The position numbers and the translations under genes were made by a program. A DNA stretch of 64,000 bases from Trichloromonas sp034006665 (GTDB lineage: Bacteria; Desulfobacterota; Desulfuromonadia; Desulfuromonadales; Trichloromonadaceae), in NCBI RefSeq assembly GCF_034006665.1, contig NZ_JAVESI010000003.1, positions 62,001 through 126,000 of the forward strand. The letters are read 5' to 3'. Positions 16,857 through 24,900 of this stretch are shown here, piece by piece (the first letter of the stretch is position 1; each line of letters opens with the position of its first letter). The notes beneath the pieces are model-generated. The model had not been told where the DNA came from and did not search any database. It saw only the letters and a program-made list of their open reading frames with translations.

Positions 16857-19211
16857 CTAGAAACGGTAGCCTAAGCCAAGATAGGCGTAGTAGGCCTCGC
16901 CGTCTTCGTCGCCGTAGACATAGGCTTCCTTGGAACGGAAGATGTCGTAGGTCGCCGTAGCCGAGGTGTAGAAGGCGTCGGTAAAATCATAGGTGCCGCC
17001 CAGGGTGAACTGGTACTGCTGGTAGGCGAGATCGGAATACTCGTCCACCTCGTTGTTCATCTCCCAGGTATCGTAATTGACCGAGGCATAAGCCCCGGGC
17101 GCTTCGACTCCGCTGTTGGCCAGCACCCCTGTCGGATTGAGTTCGGTGGACATCTGGGCGCGTTCAGTGAAATCCCAGTCCCAGCTGCTCTTGGCACGGT
17201 TGTAGGTGAAGCCGGCATTCATCTTCAATTTTTCGGTCGCCTGGTAATCCAGGTTGAACGCGATGGTGTGGACGTCGGTGTTGTATTCAGCAGTGTTGCA
17301 GATCGAGCCAAACTGGCCCGACGAGACGTCGTTCGCTCAGCCATGGTACCAGCCGACGCACATGCGGTTTTCCGTTTCCTGCCGGTTGAAGGTGTAAGCC
17401 ATGGTCAGGTTCATCTTGCCGTTAGGCGCGTACCAGAGGCTGACCCCGGGGACATAGGTGGTCTGTTCGAACTCCACATCGTCGTTTTCCGCCTGGCGCA
17501 CCCGAGCGAAGAGAGTCGCCGCCTTGTTGGTGCTGATCGCCCAAGTGGTGGAAAGCTTCGCCTCGTGCACTTCATCGGGAAGGTTGGTCGATTCCAATTG
17601 GCGATTGGGATAGACTTCAGACCAGTACCAGGTTGGCGTAGCTGGATTCGCCGTGAAGTCAGCCGTATTGTAGTACCAGAGTCCTGAACCAAGCGGATCT
17701 TGGGTGCCGGCCCCTTGGGCGATACCGACTTCAGCACCAGGCAGAGGATCGTCGATATTCTGGTACTGGTAGCTCAAATTTCCGGAAAGAGTCTTGCTCA
17801 GCCGGGTCTTGATCGAGGCTTTCAGAGTCTGGGTGTCCGTATCCAGCAGTTCTTCCTCGTCGCGATCCACCTCTTCAAACTCATAGCCGAGACGCAGGGT
17901 GGTGCCGCGAGCGACACGGTAGACGAGATCGGCACCGACTTCCTTGACCTCGCGGGCTTCCGCCGAGTTCCAGGCGTTGGTGTCCGTTCCCGGCCAGGCG
18001 GCTGCGGCTGCGGCGGAATTGGCGGCATCCCGCGCGGGGTAATAGATTTCATTACCGTCGACATCAATGTCATACATGTTGCCGCGCAAAGAGAGGCGCA
18101 GGTTTTTGCCGAACTTGGTCGCCAGCTTGGTGCCGACGGATTCAAATTCACTCTCCAGGGTGCTGCCGTCAAGAAGCAGGTATTCCCCTTGGGTCTGGCT
18201 CTTCGAGCTTTCGATGTCGGATTTGACGTAGCTGGCGCTCAGGCTGGTGTCCTTGGGCAGGTCGATACGGGCCTTGATGGCGTGGCTGTCCTTTTCCGAA
18301 TCAGGCGTGCGGCCGAAGGCATAGTTATCATTTTCATAAAGCAGAAGATAAGCAGCGCTCGGGTTGGTCGCGTCTTCGAAGTAGCGGGAAGGGGTTGAAC
18401 CGCTTTCCGAGAAGGTGCGGGTGAGGTATTCGTAGTCGACGGTGAGCAGCCCGAACTTGCCGGTGGCGCCGAAAGCGTAGTCCTCGGTGACCTCGTCGAT
18501 CTTCTTGTCGACGGCGCTGACGTGGCAGCTGTCGCACTTGGTCATGCCGATGGCCTGCTCCATGCCCTGACGTTTTTCGATGCGCATGCCGGCATGGAAG
18601 ATGACGTTGGGCAGGGCCGGGATGACCAGGGCCGCTTCGCTCTTGAGTTCACGGCGGGTCACCAGATAATCGTTGGACATCTCCTCAGTGTATTCCTGGA
18701 GCGGGTCGTACCCCACAGGCAAAGTGCCCCCGCCGACACTTGCGCCGGCCGGAAGGTTGGCGAAGATCTTGTCCGTGGTGACGCTGGGCTGCGAGCCTCC
18801 GATATCGTCCCGACCGGTGGCGCCCATCTGGTCGAGGGTTTCGTGGTCCTTCCAGTGTTCCAGTACCTGGTAGTCGAAGCCGAGACGGAAGATACGCGCG
18901 GCATCCAGTTCCATGTTGAATTGCTGGTCGCGGGGACCGTTGACGTCGGCTTCGAGCTCAAATGCCGAATGTTCACCCAGATCCCCCTCGACGAAGAGCT
19001 TCGGGGCGAAGCTGAGGCCGTCATCAGAGCGGCCTCGGACATATTCGTTGACGCGGGCTGCGTTGTCCTTGGTGTCTATCCCGGTGGCGCCGACCTCAAC
19101 ATGGCCGCCGAAGAGCTTCTCTTGATTCTCTTCGGCAAAAGCCAGGGTGGTTGTCGTCATCAAGGCCAGGACGGACAGCAATGCAAGCAGCCAATGGCAG
19201 GGTTGCCTCAT
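16857..19211 (-). CDS. MtrB/PioB-like decaheme-associated outer-membrane barrel with in-frame UGA (candidate selenoprotein)
   Basis: The start ATG at 19211 has AAGGAGG upstream and a signal peptide (ending TLAFAEE). The frame runs 624 codons to TGA at 17337-17339 and then continues without another stop for 159 codons to TAG at 16857. The downstream part is clearly the rest of the barrel: it keeps alternating strands and ends GLGYRF, the terminal Phe needed for BAM insertion. A hairpin 18-32 nt past the UGA (stem GGGCCA/UGGCUC, loop GUU) resembles a bacterial SECIS. The context is ENRMCVGWYHG-U-ANDVSSGQFGSIC, in a predicted loop. A heme-binding motif CDSCH lies near residue 225. The 784-aa product would form the channel sheath for the decaheme encoded upstream. 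The alternative is a nonsense-mutated gene. Confidence 0.8.
17305..17319 (-). promoter_or_regulatory. SECIS-like hairpin in the MtrB-like gene
   Basis: On the minus strand GGGCCA (17319-17314) pairs with UGGCUC (17310-17305), including one G-U pair, leaving a GUU loop 24-26 nt after the UGA. Six pairs with GU at the apex is the shape expected for a bacterial SECIS element. Confidence 0.5.
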
Positions 19212-19226
19212 TTCTTCCTCCTTGAG

Positions 19227-20237
19227 TTAACGGGTCAGGCCGTGGCCGCTGAGCGGCTGGGACGGATAATCGCTGCCATGCACCACTTTGTGGCAGGTGG
19301 TGCATTTGGTGCCGAAGGATGTCTGGAAACCTTCCTGCCCATGGACGTTGACGATATCGGCAGTCGCTTGTTGGGCGGGGGTGGTTGCCGTCTGTCCGGC
19401 GGCGGGCACGGGAACCGTGTAGTTGGACTGCCGCAGGACGTGGAAGTGACCTTCATGGCACTGCAAGCAGAGGAAGGGCTCGTTCTGCACCAGCAGATTG
19501 TTGGCGACCGAGCCGTGGGGATCGTGACAGATGGTGCAGTCATCCTCGACCGGAGCGTGTCCGAAGACGAAGGGCCCCTGGTAACGGCTGTGGCAGTTGA
19601 GGCAGAGGTCGTTTTTGCGCTCGTCGGTGAGCAGTTCGCCGTGAGCGTTGTGACAGCTGGAGCAGTTCATCTTTCCTTCCTTCACCGGATGGTGCGAGGG
19701 GAAGTTGCTCTGGGCCATCTGCTCCTGGTGGCAGCCGTAGCAAAGGGCGGGGTCTTCCTGTTTCAGGTTGGCCTTGAGCGGTTTTTCATGGCCGTGCATG
19801 GTGTGGCAATCGCTACAGCTCAGGTCGGCCAGGGCATGTTCGCCGTGGGTCCAGTCCATGAGCTTGCCGCTGGTGTGGCACAGGGCGCAGATCGCCGCCG
19901 ATTCATCGGCGGTGAGGGTCGCCGGGTTGAGGATCTTCTCCGTGTCCCCTTCCCCGTCGACGTGCAGGCTGCCGGGGCCGTGGCAGGATTCGCATCCTTT
20001 TTGCCCGCCCATGTACTCGAAATCGGCCAGCCGTCCGTGAATGTTGTGGGCCATGGAGGCACCTTTGTCCTCATGACACTCGACGCAGGTTTCTTCCCCG
20101 ACGTAGGTGGCGCCCTCGATGGTCGGCAGGGTCAACAACTTCTCGCGGATGGCACCGGTGGCACAGGCCCCCAGCAGCAGCAACACGGGAAGCAGCCGCA
20201 CCAGCCATCGGGCATGGTGTCGCGACGTCTTTGGCAT
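19227..20237 (-). CDS. Decaheme c-type cytochrome lipoprotein (DmsE/MtrA-like)
   Basis: Translation from the ATG at 20237 (AAAGGAGAG upstream; the GTG at 20252 lies before that site) gives 336 aa. A lipoprotein signal ends LLLLGAC. Ten CxxCH motifs are present: CVECH, CESCH, CALCH, CSDCH, CYGCH, CSSCH, CLNCH, CTICH, CLQCH and CTTCH. This is the MtrA/DmsE pattern of a periplasm-facing electron wire inserted in an MtrB-type barrel. The barrel gene follows after 15 bases, so they form an operon. No extracellular cytochrome is encoded beside them. A lipid anchor is unusual compared with soluble MtrA and fits tethering to the outer membrane. Confidence 0.93.
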   Translation of the reverse strand: MPKTSRHHARWLVRLLPVLLLLGACATGAIREKLLTLPTIEGATYVGEETCVECHEDKGASMAHNIHGRLADFEYMGGQKGCESCHGPGSLHVDGEGDTEKILNPATLTADESAAICALCHTSGKLMDWTHGEHALADLSCSDCHTMHGHEKPLKANLKQEDPALCYGCHQEQMAQSNFPSHHPVKEGKMNCSSCHNAHGELLTDERKNDLCLNCHSRYQGPFVFGHAPVEDDCTICHDPHGSVANNLLVQNEPFLCLQCHEGHFHVLRQSNYTVPVPAAGQTATTPAQQATADIVNVHGQEGFQTSFGTKCTTCHKVVHGSDYPSQPLSGHGLTR

Positions 20238-20370
20238 GATCTCTCCTTTCACTCCTCTCCTTGACTTGGGTTTGTCTTGGACTTGTTTTTCCTCTCTCTT
20301 ATGCGGTTCTCTTGCGGGTATTTACAGCCTCCTTTCCGGTATTCATTACGCAATTTTTAACAAAAGCACC

Positions 20371-20386
20371 ATACTCAGCGAGGTAT
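20371..20386. promoter_or_regulatory. Candidate LysR operator
   Basis: ATAC-N8-GTAT dyad in the divergent region between the decaheme operon and the LysR gene. LysR regulators commonly bind such interrupted dyads. TTTCCGGTA occurs twice nearby (about 20328 and 20386). Weak evidence, from position and symmetry only. Confidence 0.35.
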
Positions 20387-20486
20387 TTCCGGTAAAGCGA
20401 ATGTTTCTTATGCTCCCTATTAGCAGAAATTCTACAATGTATTCATATATTCTCGTTTTGTTGTGGATTGGGCATGTCTTTTGTCT

Positions 20487-20492
20487 TATAAT
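20487..20492 (+). promoter_or_regulatory. -10 element of the lysR-type gene
   Basis: A perfect TATAAT, 45 bases before the ATG at 20537. The -35 region (TTGTGG or TTGGGC) is poorly spaced, so activation or autoregulation by a bound protein is likely. Confidence 0.45.
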
Positions 20493-20536
20493 TCGCCGTT
20501 CGGGAGCGTACTGAACGACGCACGGGGAGAAGAGGC

Positions 20537-21469
20537 ATGGAAACACGGTACTATCAGACTCTAGTCATGGTCTGTGAAACGGGAAGTTTCTCCAAAGCCG
20601 CGGAATCGTTGCATATTACCCAGTCGGCGGTGTCTCAGCGCATCAAATTTCTGGAAGAACACTACGGCCACCAGCTCTTTGACCGGAGCGGGGTGCAGTT
20701 GGAACCGACCGGGGCGGGGCTTTTGGTGCTGGAGAAGTCCCGGGAGATTCTTGCCAAAGAGCGCGAGTTGGAGGATCGTTTGCGTTCTTTCAAAGGAGAA
20801 AAACGGCTTTCGATCTGCTGTACGCCGACCTTCGGCATGGCCTATCTGCCGCGTATTCTCAGCAATTTCGTGTTGCATAATGCTGATGTCCATGATCTCA
20901 AATTCATCTTCAAGCAGCCGGCTGAGGCCATCCGCGGCGTTCAAGACAAGGAATACGATCTGGCGGTGATCGAGTATTGCGAGGACTTTCCCCAGGAACC
21001 CTTCGTCATTTATCCCCTTCCCGACGACGAGCTGGTTTTCATCAGTGCCCTGTCCCTAAAGCTTCCGGAGACTCCCTTGGAGATCGGCGCGCTCCTCGAC
21101 TATCCCATCTATGCCCGTCGGGACGGCTGCAGCTCGCGCAACCTGCTGCGACAGAATCTCGCCAGACTCGGACATGACATAACTGATTTCAAGCGGGTCG
21201 TGATTTCCGACGATCTGCACCTGTGCATCGACTCGGTTCTTGACGGCTGCGGAGTCGCCTTCGTCTCGCGTAGTCTCGTGCGGAGCTACCTCCTCGATGG
21301 TCGGCTGCGCGCCCATTATGTCCAAGGCTTCAGTCATATTCGTTCCCGCGCCGCGTTCCATCTTACTAAGCGGAGCGAAAATACCCTCATCGACAACTTC
21401 ATCGGTAGTTTGCAGACTCTCTTCAGTGATTGTGGGTGTCGGCATACGGACGTACTGGCGCTACCCTGA
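20537..21469 (+). CDS. LysR-family transcriptional regulator
   Basis: The 310-aa protein has an N-terminal winged helix-turn-helix (YYQTLVMVCETGSFSKAAES then LHITQSAVSQRIKFLEEHYG), followed by the periplasmic-binding-like effector domain (LSICCTPTFGMAYLPRILSNF). The effector half is rich in Cys (ICCTPT, YCEDF, GCSSRN, HLCIDSVLDGC, DCGC), which could allow redox sensing. It is transcribed divergently from the decaheme/Sec-barrel operon across about 300 bases, the classic LysR arrangement, so that operon is its most likely target. GGGGAGAAGAGGC precedes the ATG. Confidence 0.9.
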   Translation: METRYYQTLVMVCETGSFSKAAESLHITQSAVSQRIKFLEEHYGHQLFDRSGVQLEPTGAGLLVLEKSREILAKERELEDRLRSFKGEKRLSICCTPTFGMAYLPRILSNFVLHNADVHDLKFIFKQPAEAIRGVQDKEYDLAVIEYCEDFPQEPFVIYPLPDDELVFISALSLKLPETPLEIGALLDYPIYARRDGCSSRNLLRQNLARLGHDITDFKRVVISDDLHLCIDSVLDGCGVAFVSRSLVRSYLLDGRLRAHYVQGFSHIRSRAAFHLTKRSENTLIDNFIGSLQTLFSDCGCRHTDVLALP

Positions 21470-21479
21470 CCCTGGTTTC

Positions 21480-21540
21480 AATACCCAACGAACGACGCCG
21501 CGCACCGGAGAACCGGGCGCGGCGTCGTTCGTTGGGTATT
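21480..21540. repeat. Perfect 24-bp inverted repeat with nested 4-bp stem
   Basis: Bases 21480-21503 are the exact complement of 21517-21540. Inside the 13-base loop CCGG-AGAA-CCGG forms a further stem. It begins 10 bases after the lysR stop. It could be a very strong terminator or mRNA-end hairpin, although no T-run follows, or a mobile palindromic element. Confidence 0.85.
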
Positions 21541-21632
21541 GAGCGGCGATATGCAGGAGCCGTTGCCGAGCGAATTGTAATCAGGCAAGGCCGGGGAGAG
21601 CTGCGAGGAGAACCCGACAGCGGCGGCGGAAA

Positions 21633-21863
21633 TTAGATCTCTTCGAAATCGCCGTCCTCCTCTGCCTGATCTTCTTCGTCTTCGGTGAAGTCCTCATCCA
21701 TGAAACGATCGAGAAAACGCTGATTGTCCCTGATGCGCGTCGCCACCTCCCGTTCGATTTCCGCCAGTTCGGGGAAGCGGCCGGCCCATGGGGCCGTTTC
21801 CGTCGTTTCGTGGGCGGGGCCCGACAGACGGTTATCGGTTTCCGGTGCTTGTTCTTTTTTCAT
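21633..21863 (-). CDS. Small acidic protein (76 aa)
   Basis: Very acidic at the C-terminus (MDEDFTEDEEDQAEEDGDFEE). Its start is about 50 bases after the stop of the GH13-GT5 gene, and the upstream site is weak. No domain is recognised. Position suggests it is the last gene of the glycogen operon. Soluble and probably a helical-plus-disordered tail. Confidence 0.6.
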   Translation of the reverse strand: MKKEQAPETDNRLSGPAHETTETAPWAGRFPELAEIEREVATRIRDNQRFLDRFMDEDFTEDEEDQAEEDGDFEEI

Positions 21864-21913
21864 GGATAGAATGCCAGCTTTGCCGAAGGATGAAAATCAC
21901 TCCCGCAGGGACT

Positions 21914-24900
21914 TCAGGGGTTGCCTTGATGTTTCTCCCGCCGCTTCGCCAGCGCCCGCCGGTAGAGGTCGAGATAGCGTTCGGCGGAGCGCTCCCAGGA
22001 AAAATCCTGACGCATGCCGGCGCGGACCATGTTGTTCCAGTCCTCGGGGCGCTTGTAGAGGCCCAGGGCGCGGTCGAGGGTGTGGAGCAGGGCCGCGGCC
22101 GTGGGCGCGTCGAAGAGATAGCCGTTGGCCCGGGTCCAGTCCTGTTCCGGATCGATGATGGTGTCGGCCAGCCCGCCGGTGCGGCGGGCGATGGGGATCA
22201 CTCCGTAGCGTAGGGCGATAAGCTGGCCGAGGCCGCAGGGCTCGTAGCGGCTCGGCATCAAAAAGAGGTCACTCCCGGCGTAGATGCGCCGCGACAGGTC
22301 ATCGTCGAAGGAGAGGTTGATGGAAACCCGCCCCGGATATTGGTGACGCAGGCGCTCGAAGCGCTCCATGTGCTCCTTCTCGCCGGTGCCGAGCAGGACG
22401 AACTGCACCGGGCGGCGCAGCATCCCGTTCCAGGCGGCCTCGACGATATCCAGCCCTTTTTGTGTCGCCAGGCGGGTGATCATGGCGATGATCGGCGTAT
22501 GCGGCTCCGGCGCGAGACCGAGTTCCTCCTGCAGGGCTTTCTTGCAGTGGGCCTTGCCGGCGAGGCGGTCGGCGTCATAGGGCTGGGGCAGGACCGCATC
22601 GACGGCCGGATTCCACTGCCCGGGATCAAGGCCGTTGACGATGCCGAAAAGGTCGTCCTTGCGCGCCCGGAGGATGCCGTCGAAGCCGATCCCCATCTCG
22701 GGGGTCTGGATCTCCCGGCAATAGGTTTCCGAGACGGTGGTCAGAAGGTCGCTCTGGGTCAGGCCGGCCTTGAGGAAGGAGAGCATGCCGTGATATTCGA
22801 GGCCGTCGATCCCGAAGAGGCGGGGATCGAGGTCGAGGGTTTCCAGGTGTTGACCGCCGAAGAGCCCCTGATAGCCGAGGTTGTGGATGGTCAGAAGCGT
22901 GGCGGCCCCGGCGTAGAAGGGATCATTGTGGTACTCGGTGCGCAGCAGCGCCGGGATCAGGCCGGTCTGCCAGTCGTTGAGATGAAGGATGTCGGGCTTA
23001 AAACCGAGGCGCGGCAGCAGTTCCAGCACCGCCCGGTCGAAAAAGCCGAAACGCTGGGCATTATCCCAGAAGTCCCCTTCGGCGCCGCCGTAGAGCCCGT
23101 CGCGGTCGAAGAGGTCGGCCTGCTCGACGAAGTAGACCGGCACCCCGTCGAGCTCTCCCTGATGAAGCGCGGCCTGAAGCGGGGTGCCGTCGAGGGGGAT
23201 GACGGCGCTCGTCAGGTTCATGCGCCTCGCATCGCCGCGGCGGGCGATGGCGCGGTAATAGGGCATGATGATGCGCACGTCGTGGCCGAGGGCGTGCAAC
23301 GCCCGGGGGAGAGAGCCGGCGACGTCGGCTAGCCCGCCGCTTTTGGCAAAGGGCGTGACCTCCGATGCGATCATCAGAATTTTTAGTTTTTTACCCGGTT
23401 TGCGCGTCGGGACGGGGGCCGCCTGGGGGGCGCAGAGGCGTAACAGCTCGGCCAACTGGAAGCCCGCCTCCCGCGCCCACTGGCGGGCGGCGGTACGCTC
23501 TTCAACGCGCCGGGTCAGCCAGTGCAGCAGCTCGGGCCGGTCCTCTTTCAGGGTCTGGACGGCGCTGCAGGCGGCGGCGACGAGCAGGCCGTCGAGGAGG
23601 CTGTCCCAACGCTCCTGGTTGAACCACTCTACGCCCTCGTGCCAATGGACGAGAAGATAATTCCGTACCGTCCCCTCGCCGAGCAGTTCGCCGAAAGGCC
23701 GGCGGCGTCGTCCCGGGAGCCAGAAGCCCTGATAGCGCACGAGCAGGGTCACCAGTTGCCGGATGGCGGGAGCCTCGGCGTCGGCCAGGGTCTCCTGCAG
23801 GGCGTCGCCGAGGAGATATTCCTCGATCCAGGCGGCGCCCCGGCGGCTTGCCTCGTTGCCGGGATACAGCCCGCCGAGCTGGCGCAGCAGCAGAAAGGGA
23901 AGAAGGACACGGGTCGGCAACTCTTCCGTGAGAATCCGGCGCAGGCCGGCCAGGGCAAGATTCTCCTCCGGCCGCTTGCCGCTCAGGCGGGTCAGCAGGC
24001 GCAGGTCGTCGAGTTGGCGACGAATGGCTGCAAGTACCGCCTCGGCGGGGGGGAGGGGCTGGGCGAAGTGGGCCAGGGTCTCGACGAAACGGGTCATGCG
24101 CGCCAGAAATTCCCGGTAGTCGGGATGTTCCTCCAGTTCCGCCGCTTCCCGGGTAAGGGTTACCGCCAAGGGCTGGCGCAGGGCACTTTCGAGCAGGGCG
24201 CGGAAGGCGTCGCCGACGGGGCGGAAGCGGATCTTGCGCAGTTCCCGGTCGAGATCGGCGACCGGGGTGTGACCGATGCGCCGGTAGAGTTCCCCCCAGG
24301 CGCCGTCTTCGTCGTAGATGGCGGTGATGTCGAGGCAGACCCGGTACTGGTAGGGGCCGAGGCTGAAGAAGAGGCCGTTCGCCGCCAGCTCATCCCCCGA
24401 ACGCAGATACTCAAGGCCGCTGCGATGCTCGCGGAAGCGGCAGTACCAGCGTGCCCCCGTGTGGATGCCGAGGGCGGCGGCCAGATTCGCCGAGCGCGGC
24501 GTTTCACTCTCCGGCCGTTGACGGGGAAGGCTGTTGCGCAGCCAGCCCTCGCAGTCGCCGTAATGGTTGTGATAGATCACCAGCGCCCGCTCGTTGCCGA
24601 CGCCGTTGCTGTAGGCGAAGACGTTGTCGTTGACCCGGCCGTCATGGAAAAAGTCGAAGAGTTCGAAGTTTTCGGCGCCGCTGAAGAGATGACGGCGGCG
24701 CAGCAGAGGGAAGATCTGTGCCTCGTGATGGCGCACGAAGGCCTCGTCCACCACCTCGTCGTAGTAGGCGCGACGGTATTCCATGCCGTATTTCTCTTCG
24801 AACCCCTCGATCTGGCCGTGGCCGAACATGGGCAGCCCCGGCAGGGTGGCGAGCATCACCGCCACGCCGAAATATTTGTCCGCTTTGCCGAACTGGGCGA

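Noticed and set aside
17220..17339. Reading the MtrB-like gene as two separate proteins
   Set aside because: The downstream part has no ribosome site or signal peptide and only completes the barrel; UGA recoding (or a nonsense mutation) is simpler.
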